Positions 46,801-52,886 of a stretch of DNA of 64,000 nucleotides are shown in pieces. The first letter of the stretch is position 1. Every line of letters starts with the position of its first letter. The notes under the pieces are model-generated. The model saw only the letters and a program-made list of their open reading frames with translations, was not told the DNA's origin and made no database searches. The position numbers and the translations under genes are program-made. The stretch comes from Malachius bipustulatus (lineage: Eukaryota; Arthropoda; Insecta; Coleoptera; Melyridae): NCBI GenBank assembly GCA_910589415.1, contig OU342634.1, forward strand, positions 43,268,723 through 43,332,722. The letters are read 5' to 3'.

Positions 46801-48278
46801 TTATCGCCACAAATATTACGTAGCTACAGACCAGTGTGGTACCCCGGTAATGATTTTCAATCAGTATGGTGAAGGAATTAGAGAAATAATGCGATCGCCT
46901 TTCGGGCACATTGTATATGACTCTAATCCTTATTTATACCTCCCAATAGACTTCTGTGGAGGACTCTTAGATCAAGTAAGTATAAAATATAACTCCTAAA
47001 AGACTTTATATATTATAAGCGACTTTATTTAAGGTAACATCACTTGTTCATATGCCCAATGGTAAAGTTTACGACCCGTTGATCGGACAATGGATGTCTC
47101 CTCTATGGGAAGACGTTATTGAAAGAATTGCCGCTCCTACTCATCTACATCTGTACAGATTCAATGGTAATGATCCAATTAATGTAGGAATACATCGCGA
47201 AAGACCTAAAGGTAAATATATTCAATCAAAGAGTCTATAAATAATAAAATCCCTGATCTGAATAAATTTTCCAGATCATTTAGATTGGTTGGAGAAGATC
47301 GGCTACAATTTGAAAAGCTTGGCTCCGCAATTATACCCAGAGGATCTTCCAGGTGGTCGCATGCCACCAGTTCTGACCCAACCAGCTTCATTTTGGAATC
47401 CGTCCAAAGACATCATAAGCAGCCAGTTGAGCAAGCACATTGCTTCTACCGAAGTACAGTCAGGTTTCCTAGCACACCTGGATTCGAGAAAAGTAGCCAC
47501 CGCCAAAGACCTCTCTTCACAGTCGCAATCGGCGCTCAAGACAAACGTGATGGATTTAGTTCCCAAGAAAATTGGCGCAGCATCAGACCCACCTTTCGGT
47601 AAAGGGATTCTTCTATCAAAGACGTTAGAAGATCGTGCTATAGTCTCCAGTGTCCCCGCAGCTAATGCCATTTATAGAGATGTGTACACCTCGGTATTCA
47701 ACAGAACGTTTATTTTGCCATTTACTTTTGTAATACATAGCGCACAACAAGATGTCTTCTATTTTGTTAAGGAAGAGACATGGAAAGCTAACGATGATCA
47801 AGGTCAGTTGAAACGACTACAAGGACAAGTTAACACTACATTCCATGACACTGTCAGAGAGAACGGTAGCGGAAGTAATTATTTAGATGTTAAGATACAT
47901 CGTGAGAATGCTGTAGTTAATTTAAGATATGGTACGAGTATAGAGAAGGAAAAACAACGGCTCTTGCATCATGCGAAGTTATCGGTAATAAGAAAGGCTT
48001 GGCATAAGGAGAAGGATTCGATTAAAAATGGATATTCTGGTAGAATAGATTGGACGACTAATGAAATAGAGGAGTTACTGAAAGTCGGTTATGTTTCCAA
48101 TTATGAAGGGGAATACATTCATGACGTGCAGTTATATCCAGAACTGGCGGAAGACCCCTTCAATGTAAGGTTTGTCAAAAAGCAGCCGGAATCGTCAAAA
48201 AAGAAGAGAAGAAAAAGAGAAGCGAAGATCGATAGTTGCCAGGAGAAATGGTGGTTTTACTTCAGCGAATTATGCTAG
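7616..48278 (+). CDS. Ten-a: Teneurin (Ten-a type), 17 exons, 5' part missing
   Basis: This is a type II membrane adhesion receptor of synapses and axon guidance; teneurins bind each other and, in vertebrates, latrophilins. The proposed join is 7616-7801, 10179-10325, 10446-10653, 32389-32508, 40432-40602, 41913-42526, 42748-42985, 43043-43184, 43238-43489, 43563-44486, 44543-44732, 44796-46092, 46152-46319, 46383-46583, 46645-46975, 47034-47211, 47275-48278. All introns are GT/AG and the phase stays consistent through all 6,371 nt. Domain order is EGF x3, Cys-rich, TTR, FN-plug, NHL, YD shell, RHS core, Tox-GHH-like. The Ten-a call rests on family memory of [20 protein letters not shown] and [12 protein letters not shown], where Ten-m differs. 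The cytoplasmic domain, membrane helix and first EGFs are not in the window. Confidence 0.93.
7802..10178 (+). other. Intron of 2.4 kb
   Basis: It is non-coding. Most of it is AT-rich without repeats I recognise. A less AT-rich, apparently single-copy island lies at about 8440-8800 and contains a GACGTCA half-palindrome near 8587. The minus-strand open frame at 9750-10061 matches nothing known. Confidence 0.7.
10179..10325 (+). CDS. Ten-a: Ten-a exon: last EGF-like repeat
   Basis: It completes the split codon to HCTLP, then [12 protein letters not shown] and the EGF end [13 protein letters not shown]. It runs into [10 protein letters not shown], the acidic, calcium-site-like linker found after the final teneurin EGF. 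The acceptor TTTTTAG ends at 10178 and the donor GTGAGT follows 10325. Phase is 1-1. Confidence 0.92.
10446..10653 (+). CDS. Ten-a: Ten-a exon: Cys-rich linker and start of TTR domain
   Basis: It encodes [17 protein letters not shown] and then the strongly conserved [20 protein letters not shown], the linker leading into the transthyretin-like domain. The acceptor TTTTTCAG ends at 10445 and the donor GTGAGT starts at 10654. It ends in phase 2 (codon AT/G, completed by the isolated exon at 32389). Confidence 0.93.
10654..12009 (+). other. Intron, first 1.4 kb: nothing recognised
   Basis: Start of a 21.7-kb intron. A patch at about 10890-11110 is less AT-rich than its surroundings and open on the minus strand (10913-11263), but no family is recognised. 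The rest is plain AT-rich DNA. Confidence 0.5.
12010..12200 (+). other. C-rich, proline-coding-like island in the intron
   Basis: This short strongly C-rich block stands out from AT-rich flanks. Read on the + strand it gives [20 protein letters not shown] and more Pro/Ser-rich sequence, open from 12023 to 12271. There is no splice signal pair in phase with the teneurin. It may be a fragment of a transposon ORF; I cannot assign a family. Confidence 0.3.
12201..13640. other. Intron stretch, nothing recognised
   Basis: AT-rich, with homopolymer runs and no coding or repeat structure visible by eye. Confidence 0.5.
13641..13758 (+). repeat. Possible LTR-retrotransposon LTR end and primer-binding site
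   Basis: The sequence has an AATAAA (about 13672). It ends at a stretch that, with the right flank of the foldback element, reads TTGGTGCCCAACGTG, which resembles the tRNA primer-binding site (TGG...) next to a Ty3/gypsy LTR. The foldback element at 13768 is inserted in this site and splits it. The left LTR edge is unknown and no gag/pol follows. Confidence 0.35.
13759..15656. mobile_element. Mutator-like foldback element, 1.88 kb, with 9-bp target duplication
   Basis: TGCCCAACG occurs at 13759-13767 and again at 15648-15656 as a 9-bp target-site duplication. The element between (13768-15647) starts ACGTCCCTAAAGTTGGAAG and ends with its reverse complement. The inverted arms are about 550 bp each (13768 to about 14315, and about 15095 to 15647) with visible mismatches and small indels. 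The middle of about 780 bp has no transposase frame. Long arms plus a 9-bp duplication fit the Mutator/MULE superfamily; a foldback of other origin is possible. It is non-autonomous. Confidence 0.75.
15657..17190. other. Intron stretch; one TATA-like site
   Basis: The first bases continue the possible gypsy flank. Around 16740-16870 the sequence is pyrimidine/CTG-rich and holds CTATATAAAG (about 16809-16818) followed by TC-rich sequence. This could be an LTR or transposon promoter. No ORF follows. The remainder shows nothing. Confidence 0.35.
17200..17597. mobile_element. CAGGGTG-type inverted-repeat element, left end damaged
   Basis: Inverted arms of about 130 bp are visible: CTAAAGTGTCCCTAAACG near 17271 and the complementary TTTAGGGACACTTTAG near 17495. 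Further pairing lies around GGAGCATACAGG and CCTGTATGCTCC. The right end is CACCCTG followed by TATA (17591-17601), as in the other elements of this family. The left terminus does not match, so it is truncated or rearranged. Confidence 0.5.
17602..19796. other. Intron stretch with one short hairpin
   Basis: Mostly featureless. A perfect 10-bp stem, TTCATTCCAC (18178-18187) with GTGGAATGAA (18194-18203) around the loop CTGCGA, is followed by a purine-rich run (GAAGCGAAAGATAC). The open frame at 18612-18965 is unrecognised and has no supporting signals. Confidence 0.4.
19797..21358. mobile_element. Long inverted-repeat element (CAG terminus), about 1.56 kb
   Basis: It starts CAGTGTGTCCGAG after TATA. 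Arm sequence GATTTTGGTAACCAA (about 19831) has its complement TTGGTTACCAAAATC near 21338-21352. Inner inverted repeats occur around the CTCGAAAACG motifs (about 20027, 20216, 20741). The right terminus lacks the outer 26 or so bases and is apparently truncated. No transposase frame was seen. Confidence 0.55.
22396..23933. mobile_element. CAGGGTGGGC element with 1.54 kb length, TA target, nested
   Basis: It starts CAGGGTGGGCAAATTTGG and ends with the exact complement; TA flanks both ends. The target was the sequence AAGTTGTACAACTT, visible uninterrupted in the other arm of the host element, so the target duplication (TA) can be read directly. Arms extend several hundred bases (TCTATAGGAGATCTCGGTAA, then GATATCGATAAATGTCGATA and others). 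It encloses a small ORF (22980-23282). It is a probable deletion derivative of a larger transposon. Confidence 0.75.
22980..23282 (+). CDS. Small DUF4817-like helix-turn-helix protein in a transposon
   Basis: From ATG at 22980 to TAA at 23280-23282 it encodes 100 residues. The stretch [13 protein letters not shown]..., [18 protein letters not shown] and [13 protein letters not shown] follows the pattern of the DUF4817 helix-turn-helix (tyr-...-RFP.R..P....F..L......GS). That domain usually forms the N-terminus of insect transposases with a DDE_3 catalytic core. Here the protein stops soon after the domain (NCHYFA) and no DDE region follows. The frame is open upstream to 22911 without an ATG. 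It could be a leftover DNA-binding domain of a TA-target transposase. Confidence 0.55.
   Translation: MANLVYENYEKYDMLECFIQSNSNSDIASETYFNRYPERRQPHKSIFDRLKANIINHGSFKKPRPKNYHIGDAEEAAINVIGSVLANSYKYKYQNCHYFA
24021..24777. other. Intron stretch, nothing recognised
   Basis: AT-rich spacer between two mobile elements with no frame or repeat I can support. Confidence 0.5.
24778..24966. mobile_element. 189-bp hairpin MITE
   Basis: It starts GTGATTGAATTTTATC and ends with the complement. Arms of about 75 bp contain TTAAAGAAAACACCATGAG on one side and its complement on the other, with a few mismatches, around a spacer of about 35 bp. It has no coding capacity. No convincing target duplication is visible, so the superfamily is open. 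Confidence 0.65.
24967..25827. other. Intron stretch, nothing recognised
   Basis: AT-rich, with a short pyrimidine-rich segment at about 25330-25420. No gene signals. Confidence 0.5.
25828..26810. mobile_element. CAG-terminus inverted-repeat element, 983 bp, TATA flanks
   Basis: It begins CAGATGTCCCAGAATAAAGG and ends with the partner GGGACACCTG; TATA lies on both sides. Arms are about 270 bp (for example AAGGTAGAATATTTACTT at 25860 and its complement near 26765; ACCAGGGACG near 26090 and CGTCCCTGGT near 26602). A CAGGGTG-like motif recurs inside at about 25942. No ORF of its own; open minus frames are arm sequence. Confidence 0.7.
26815..27200. other. Intron stretch, nothing recognised
   Basis: About 390 bp of AT-rich spacer. 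Confidence 0.5.
27205..28115 (+). pseudogene. Decayed insect mobile-element protein (DxDLLVL type)
   Basis: Pieces of one protein family appear in order but in different frames. They are [11 protein letters not shown] near 27415, [20 protein letters not shown] near 27715, and PTEWDWE plus [15 protein letters not shown] near 27910-28030. This matches proteins very common in arthropod genomes that carry an (I/V)VGED(T/V)DLLVL core, an F.LYGG block, a P.EWGW block and a Cys-rich tail (C.CK..C). Several frameshifts and stops make it non-functional. The family assignment is from memory of the pattern. Confidence 0.5.
28116..30194. other. Intron stretch, nothing recognised
   Basis: About 2 kb without clear repeats or frames. 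The part at 28650-28900 is less AT-rich and looks single-copy; an intronic regulatory element there is possible but unsupported. Confidence 0.45.
30195..30460. mobile_element. 260-bp MITE with TAA duplication (Harbinger-like)
   Basis: The element 30198-30457 begins AGCCGGCTACTCACTACGCG and ends with a diverged complement (CGCGTTGTAAGTAACCGGCT). TAA flanks it at 30195-30197 and 30458-30460. The interior is GC-richer than its surroundings. A 3-bp TAA duplication with short inverted termini fits PIF/Harbinger (target TWA). Confidence 0.65.
30461..32388. other. End of the 21.7-kb intron, nothing recognised
   Basis: AT-rich. It ends in the acceptor TATCCCACCAG at 32378-32388 for the isolated teneurin exon. 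Confidence 0.55.
32389..32508 (+). CDS. Ten-a: Ten-a exon: core of the transthyretin-like domain (isolated)
   Basis: A 120-bp exon alone between introns of 21.7 and 7.9 kb. It reads [23 protein letters not shown] and [10 protein letters not shown]. This aligns with the conserved teneurin stretch R..VIRG.VV...G.GLVGVRVS...GFTLTR..GW. The phase is right on both sides: codon AT/G from the previous exon and TG/G into the next. The donor GTAAGT starts at 32509. Its proper frame is not the longest one here, so it is easy to miss. Several substitutions at usually fixed positions make it the most divergent exon of the set. Confidence 0.88.
32509..33120. other. Intron stretch with A-rich segment
   Basis: AT-rich; 32765-32860 is a run of A-rich simple sequence. 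Nothing else recognised. Confidence 0.5.
33130..33970. repeat. Cluster of CAGGGTG-family ends and an inverted repeat
   Basis: Right-end motifs occur at 33134-33140 (CACCCTG then TATA), about 33324-33330 (CATCCTG then TATA) and 33961-33967 (CACCCTG then TA). A separate inverted repeat of about 40 bp per arm pairs CCGAAATAACGCGCA (about 33639) with TGCGCGTTATTTCTG (about 33793). TTAGTAATGTCAGT and ACTGACATTACTAA lie in the same arms. I could not define whole elements; several degenerate or overlapping copies are likely. Confidence 0.4.
33971..35540. other. Intron stretch with one Penelope-like trace
   Basis: Mostly featureless. On the minus strand at 35251-35280 there is GATGACTTAGTAAGTC followed by GGAAACG. 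This resembles the degenerate hammerhead core found in Penelope-like element termini. Evidence is weak. Confidence 0.3.
35545..36373. mobile_element. CAGGATG-type inverted-repeat element, 829 bp, TATA flanks
   Basis: It starts CAGGATGTTAATTAAGTATG and ends CATACTTAATTAACACTATG; TATA lies on both sides. Arms of about 270 bp include TCCGGAAATGCC/GTAATTCCGGA and AGATACAGGGTG/GACCCTGTATCT. The middle (about 35810-36110) is bounded by GGCGTCC/GGAACGCC. No coding capacity. Confidence 0.7.
36459..36576. repeat. Short GC-rich palindromic insertion
   Basis: TATATC...GGCGGA..GAAGTTCATTTCGGC at the left pairs imperfectly with GCTGAAATGGACTTCGGATC...GATATA at the right, giving a 118-bp near-palindrome. 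The interior is unusually GC-rich (GGCGGAGAGTAGCGGAGCGA). It looks like a small transposable element remnant; the family is unknown. Confidence 0.4.
36577..39175. other. Intron stretch with a possible regulatory island
   Basis: The segment at about 36820-37050 is clearly less AT-rich than the rest. It looks single-copy and contains CAGCTG and CACCTG E-boxes. The remainder is AT-rich and featureless; open frames there are short and unrecognised. Confidence 0.4.
39180..40034. mobile_element. CAGGGTGTGGCGCG element, 855 bp, TATA flanks
   Basis: It starts CAGGGTGTGGCGCGAGAACC and ends with the partner GGTTCTCGCACCTCAGCCTG; TATA flanks both ends. Arms are about 380 bp (TATGGAGAAGTCCTGGGAG and complement; TTCCGGTTATATCGGAAG and complement; AAACGGGTCAAGATATC and complement), leaving a very short middle. 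No ORF of its own. Confidence 0.72.
40039..40431. other. Intron end before the next exon
   Basis: AT-rich spacer ending in the acceptor TTTACTTTACAG at 40420-40431. Confidence 0.6.
40432..40602 (+). CDS. Ten-a: Ten-a exon: end of TTR domain
   Basis: It encodes (W)[15 protein letters not shown] and then [20 protein letters not shown], among the most conserved teneurin segments. Donor GTATGA follows 40602; the split codon AG/C joins the next exon. Confidence 0.94.
40603..41912. other. Intron of 1.3 kb, nothing recognised
   Basis: AT-rich; ends in the acceptor TTTTATTACAG. Confidence 0.6.
41913..42526 (+). CDS. Ten-a: Ten-a exon: FN-plug region
   Basis: It encodes the segment between TTR and NHL, which plugs the YD barrel in teneurin structures: [39 protein letters not shown], then [25 protein letters not shown], and [19 protein letters not shown] at the end. 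About 30 residues at the start ([17 protein letters not shown]) are of the Ten-a kind. The donor GTAAGA follows 42526. Confidence 0.94.
42748..42985 (+). CDS. Ten-a: Ten-a exon: NHL propeller, first blade region
   Basis: It encodes [20 protein letters not shown] and the first NHL-type repeat ([20 protein letters not shown]), leading to [11 protein letters not shown]. The acceptor TTTTCAG ends at 42747 and the donor GTAAAA follows 42985. Confidence 0.94.
43043..43184 (+). CDS. Ten-a: Ten-a exon: NHL propeller, second repeat
   Basis: It encodes [35 protein letters not shown] and DPSINSEP. The intron before it is only 57 bp. It ends in phase 0 with donor GTAAAA. Confidence 0.93.
43238..43489 (+). 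CDS. Ten-a: Ten-a exon: NHL propeller, third repeat
   Basis: It encodes [40 protein letters not shown] and [17 protein letters not shown]. The cysteine pairs and the PKG.AI...D...IADG.NI.. repeat are typical. Phase 0 at both ends. Confidence 0.95.
43563..44486 (+). CDS. Ten-a: Ten-a exon: end of NHL propeller, start of YD shell
   Basis: Two more NHL blades ([40 protein letters not shown]) and a final one ([17 protein letters not shown]). A Cys- and Asn-rich insert ([11 protein letters not shown]...ACICG) sits in the propeller as in other insect Ten-a proteins. It then enters the YD shell with [36 protein letters not shown] and [12 protein letters not shown]. Confidence 0.95.
44543..44732 (+). 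CDS. Ten-a: Ten-a exon: YD repeat
   Basis: It contains the YD repeat [16 protein letters not shown] and a beta-rich stretch ending in [12 protein letters not shown]. The intron before it is 56 bp. The donor GTAAGT follows 44732. Confidence 0.92.
44796..46092 (+). CDS. Ten-a: Ten-a exon: main YD/RHS shell
   Basis: The longest exon (1,297 bp, 432 codons). It has many YD repeats: [79 protein letters not shown] and [16 protein letters not shown]. This is the RHS-type spiral barrel shared with bacterial Rhs and Tc toxins, from which teneurins are thought to descend. Confidence 0.95.
46152..46319 (+). CDS. Ten-a: Ten-a exon: YD shell
   Basis: It encodes [33 protein letters not shown] and [14 protein letters not shown], further YD units. 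Introns on either side are 59 and 63 bp. Confidence 0.94.
46383..46583 (+). CDS. Ten-a: Ten-a exon: YD shell
   Basis: It encodes [39 protein letters not shown] and [10 protein letters not shown]. The acceptor GATTCATCAG ends at 46382 and the donor GTAAAT follows 46583. Confidence 0.94.
46645..46975 (+). CDS. Ten-a: Ten-a exon: YD shell before the RHS core
   Basis: It encodes [35 protein letters not shown] and [15 protein letters not shown], then [17 protein letters not shown] and [11 protein letters not shown]. These are the standard units before the RHS core motif. Phase 0 donor GTAAGT. Confidence 0.95.
47034..47211 (+). CDS. Ten-a: Ten-a exon: RHS-associated core motif
   Basis: It carries [19 protein letters not shown] and [14 protein letters not shown], the eukaryotic form of the RHS core (YDP..GRW.S.D, then Y.Y..N.P). 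This motif closes the barrel before the internal C-terminal domain. Confidence 0.94.
47275..48278 (+). CDS. Ten-a: Ten-a last exon: linker and Tox-GHH-like C-terminus
   Basis: It starts [20 protein letters not shown] and contains the conserved [20 protein letters not shown] and [19 protein letters not shown]. The C-terminal domain reads [40 protein letters not shown], matching the teneurin Tox-GHH-type domain related to bacterial HNH-like nucleases. Only one histidine of the GHH triad region is visible, as in most teneurins, so nuclease activity is unlikely. A basic run KKKRRKRE and a short aromatic tail ending SELC precede the stop TAG (48276-48278). Confidence 0.94.
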
Positions 48279-49750
48279 TGAATTTGACATGAAAGTGAAA
48301 CTATATTCAATTAACTAAGTGTGATGTACCAAATTAAAAAAGCTTACATGAAAATGTGAGACATTTTATACCAAAGTCTATTTGTGTATTTCAAAGATGC
48401 CAAATTGTATATTATTTATTTACGATATGTTACCTATATATGTATGTGATTCATTGTGCTGCGGGTAGTCTGACCAGAATAATTTTTATAAATCTAATTC
48501 ATATTGACTGACTTCGGAGAAGACGATCTGCAGCATTTTCTGTAAATATTTGCATAAATTTAGACACTAAATATGAAATTACGAACAGCATAGTAAAAAG
48601 AAAAAGGTATCGAAAATTTGTAAAAGCTTTATAGCTAGTGAAACCATGGGTGAGTGATTATTATTAAACTAAGAGCTAGCTCAAGTACAATTGAAATTTC
48701 TTTACTGTCTCTCTAAGAATGTAACTTATTGTTGTTGACTGGAACCAACTACTTACTGTTTGTAAAGATGATCAGAATTAATGAGTGATAGTAAGAGATT
48801 TTAAAAGAATTTGAGCAACCGGTCCTATAGCTGTTAGTGGCGCGAGAAGCAGAAAATTGTAAATATAGTCCAGTTATTACCTTTTTAATAATTTTAAATT
48901 AAAAAGAACGAATTTATCTTAGATAGGGAAAAAATGAATCATTGATAATTGTATGTTGTGTTGCTTTACTTGAATATTATAAAATATCATCGTGACTGAT
49001 CTATGTTGATATAGATAAAGCAGAACCTTATCCGCTGTGTACCTTGCAGTTTGTTCACGTTATTTTTACATAAATGGATAAATTTTATATATTTTTACTC
49101 TCATCTCTTCCTATCTTGCCTGCCACACTAGTCATTTCATGTGCTGTTGTTATTAAATATTACCCATTATTGTATAGCTTACCCAAAGAAGGTTTTACAA
49201 TTTTTTTTACATTAGAACATTCACATTCTTTTTGGTTTCCCAACAGTCCTGATGTTTCCTTGAGTTGGTATCTTAAATAACATGTAGAATTCCTAAATCC
49301 TTCCAAAAAGAAAGTGACTGATTAGTTTTTCTAAATGATTCATACAGAAGATTGAAAAAGGTTTATTAAAGGAACTTAAACATTTATGTGTATTTTTATG
49401 GTAGATTCATGATGTGTTATTTATTTATTTATTTTATGCACAGACTTTAGGATAGATGATATAGTTTCCTGGGAGCCAGAAATTTTGTAAAACCTTCGAT
49501 CACAATACAGAATGTACTGATTTAATGTTGATATATGTTGTCAGAACCATAATATCTTGCTGGTAATAATTGTGTTATGCTGTTCATTCGAAACCATTAT
49601 GATACTTATATTTATGTAATTACTTACAGATTTTATTTGTACAGTTTAGCTTTAGTTGTCTATAGTCGATTGAAGGATTTATATTTTTTTGTTTAATGAA
49701 GACATAAGTATTATAAATGTTTTTGAAATAAAGAGATTGTTTTTTAGTCG
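48279..49750 (+). other. Ten-a: Ten-a 3' untranslated region
   Basis: AT-rich, no frames or repeats recognised. The most likely 3' end is about 49745-49760, after the AATAAA at 49727-49732. Cleavage position is inferred from the usual 10-30 nt spacing. Confidence 0.65.
49727..49732 (+). terminator. Ten-a: Poly(A) signal AATAAA of Ten-a
   Basis: A canonical hexamer (TTTTGAAATAAAGAGATTG) about 1.45 kb after the stop, followed by a T/GT-rich stretch (GATTGTTTTTTAGTCG) as expected for a downstream element. Confidence 0.65.
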
Positions 49751-50234
49751 AGTTTTATTACAGGAAATCCAAATTTGAAAAATCGCAGTTCTCATAATGA
49801 TCCGTTTTAGTCCGGGAGCGAATGACAGTTTTTTTTTGCAATTACCAAAGTCATCCTGGTCCCATTTTCTATTATGTGCTTCGCTCAACGACAGATGACA
49901 ATGGCGGTATTGACATTTATTCATAACCCACTTCTCATATCAATAAATTACATGTGGCAGCACATCTCCTAAACGTCAACTGCAGTCATTCGGCTATTGA
50001 AGCTTCTCGAACATGAAAAAAGCTCAAATTGACCTAAATGCCCATCCTCCTTTTTAGCATAGGTGGACAGAGTTGGGAGCGAAGAGACGCTCAAATCCCC
50101 CCTTCGCTTTTACGGCAGAGGTTGATAAAGTAGGGAGCAAAGGGTACTGAATTATAATTTAATTCAAAAAAATGAAAAAATATTCTTCTTTACATGTTTA
50201 TATTTTCTCACATTTATGCAATTCACCATGTCTA
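49751..50234. other. Downstream spacer, nothing recognised
   Basis: It contains an internal partial duplication (GTGGACAGAGTTGGGAGCGAAG and GTTGATAAAGTAGGGAGCAAAG, about 50065 and 50122). No gene signals. Confidence 0.45.
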
Positions 50235-50312
50235 CTACTGTATTCCTGTATAGGATTAGGATTTATGTCCCATTTATTACATAAATCCTAATCCTATACA
50301 GGAATACAGTAG
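50235..50312. repeat. Perfect 33-bp hairpin
   Basis: The left arm 50235-50267 (starts CTACTGTATTCCTGTATAGG) is exactly complementary to 50280-50312. The loop is 12 nt (TCCCATTTATTA). No mismatch was seen. It adjoins a second, longer inverted repeat. Confidence 0.85.
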
Positions 50313-50326
50313 AGGCAAGAAGTGGT

Positions 50327-50698
50327 ACCTGAGTTTAGGGCATTAATGCCCGTGTCACTCAAATTATAGTCGTCCTTTGTTGCCTGGTTTAGTAGCTGCA
50401 TTTTTACAATATTAAATTTTTCAATAGAGATGAACTAAAACTGACCAGAATCTGATCTAAGTCAGGTCATTGGACGTTGTTAGGGTTCTCTCCCTTGAAA
50501 TTTATTACCCGCTACAGTTTTTTCATCACCTTCCATAATATCCATACTTTTTGAATTGATATTTGACTTAGACCAAATTCTGGCCAGTTTTAGTTCATCT
50601 CTATTGAAAAATATCTTGTAAAAATGCAGCTACTAAATCAGGCAGCACAGGACGACTACAATTTGAGTGTCATGCGCCTTGGTGTCCTAAACTTTTCA
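50327..50698. mobile_element. Foldback element with about 135-bp arms
   Basis: CACTCAAATTATAGTCGTCC at about 50357 pairs with GGACGACTACAATTTGAGTG at about 50648. TTCAATAGAGATGAACTAAA at about 50431 has its complement near 50590. The middle of about 90 bp is non-coding. It is probably one unit with the 33-bp hairpin next to it. Confidence 0.6.
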
Positions 50699-51740
50699 GA
50701 TTTTGGTCTCAAAAAATCTGTACGTATCATAAAATAAATACAATGTGGCAACATGGGTAAAATATGGTTTGGACTGAGATAAGGTAACACTTGTATATTT
50801 ACCAAAACTTATTCTGTATCTGGGGATGAAGGAGCGAGCATGGTAGGCAACGCATAGCAGCATCACAGAGACGAGACCTTCAAAAGAGTATTCATAATAA
50901 TAACAAAGGACAGGTACCCTGGTAGTATGCTCAGAGGAATTTTTTTCTCTTGAAAGCAGTCTGGGCGAGATGGAAACACCCCAGTACTTGTGGCAGCAAC
51001 TGCTCTCAGCTAGAGCATAAATAAATTGTTGGAAAAAAGTATTTTCAGGCTCTGAATGGGAAGTATTGTGACGGTGCTTACCTGGGTCCCTGCAGATTGT
51101 GTTGAATATCCCTGTGGTTTCCCTGATTTCTGTAGTTGGCCTCTTAGTCCAGAACCTTAGTCCAGAGTTCAAATAGACCACGTCTGACTAGTTGAACGGT
51201 TTAGACACAAGTCCTCTCACGTCCAGCAGCCGAGCTGTTCTTCCTGCCATCCATCCGCCTAGGAACTTCCCCTCTCTTTTTCTTCATTTTGTATATTCCG
51301 GGAAATAGCTTGTTCTGATAGCTGTCTCCATCTGGTTGCAAAATCTTTTCCCTGATGTATTTTAATATAGTTTTTCTCACTTTATTTCACCATACTAGGA
51401 CTCTATACTATCGGTATCCATTTTTAATCGATGCTCATCATAGAGGTCGGTCGATTGTCAACCGCATTTCCGTTCGTTATACCGTGTCCCATTTATATTT
51501 TATGATTGTCGAGAATTTAACAATATTTATATTTCATCCTTCCTATTGCAGCTTCGACAGCCTGATTTCACTTTTATTTATATGATTCTGAAAGTCTCTA
51601 CACTTAACTAGTTTAGGTATATATTTATTTCAACACTCGGTTCATGTTATCATGGACTTTGAATAGAAGGAAATTATCAAAAAAAACCTTCTTGCGCATC
51701 AATCGCAGAAACAGTGTATTTTTATGCGATTCAACTATGA
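50699..51740. other. Spacer with an unrecognised minus-strand frame
   Basis: A 161-codon frame on the minus strand (51181-50696) is the longest unexplained one here. It has no recognised motif, is bounded by repeats on one side, and could be chance or the end of an unknown transcript. The rest is AT-rich. Confidence 0.3.
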
Positions 51741-52845
51741 AAATTTTTGCCGCCTTTTAAATTGGCTTTCTGAATTTGTTAATAGTCAGGTCGAATTTGC
51801 GTAGTGGTTTACTGTGAAAATTTCATTTCATTTCGTTTGAAAGCGTGCCATAAAATAGATTTTTAGATATAATAAACCAAAAAAAAATTGGCAAAATCTA
51901 ACAATTTCGTCTCTTGTCCTATATACCCGCCACTGACTAACTTTAAAAAGTTACAGGCGAGTTCTGAAAACCGAACATTTGAAATTTTAGAGAAATAAAC
52001 ATCATGTAAAAAAATTCGAATAACTCCGCCATTTCTCTTATTTGCTTCTTTAAATTTTGGAGAGTTACAAGCTATTAGTGTAGTTGTCTACTCCGAAAAT
52101 TTCAGGTAAATTCCGTCAAAAATGTGCTCATAATCAATTAAAGAAATTTAGCCATTTTTACCATTTTCTTACCCACGCCACTAGCTTACTAATGAAAATA
52201 ATAAAAATTTTATTGCATTAATTCAAATTTCAAATCATTTTAGTCCAATCTTGTTAATACAGGTTTGTAGGAGTTTTTATTTTCTGCAATTGGGGTTGGC
52301 AGGAGCAGGGATATCTGCATGGGTGGTCCCGCCCGATCCGAGCGCGGTGAAAACGGTGCGCTGGTCTGGTGCTGGTGCTGGTTTTAAATCAAGCAGTCCC
52401 GGGTCTGAATATTACATTCAATCGTTAGGTTATTAAACAAGCCTTTAATTGTCATCCTCATTATTTTGTTGTGAAAAGTTTTCTTTCTATATTGCTTATA
52501 CAGGGACTAAAAAATAGCCTTTTTCCCTAAAATTCAAAAAGCCGCCATTTTGAAACGGCTCGATCGATTTTGCTCAAAAAATGCAATACCAGACCACTAC
52601 TTGTGGATAATATCTTCCTCCCATAAAAATTTCAGCCTCCTAGATTGAAAACTGCTACCAGAAAACCGTGCCACAGGACCGGATGTTTCGAAATTTTAAA
52701 GGACACCCTGTAGAAGTAACGCGACTTTTGAAAAATTTTTCAACGAAAATTTAACGTCATCCCAAAGTTTCACAAGAGTAAAAAATTTCTTCCACTAATC
52801 TTGAAAGATGAAGCTACTAGAGCGTTTTTAAAATTTTAGAGAATA

Positions 52846-52886
<41 letters not shown>

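Noticed and set aside
47303..47671. 122-codon minus-strand frame and 105-codon plus frame overlapping the last exon
   Set aside because: They are antisense or off-frame shadows of the Ten-a last exon, which is clearly coding.
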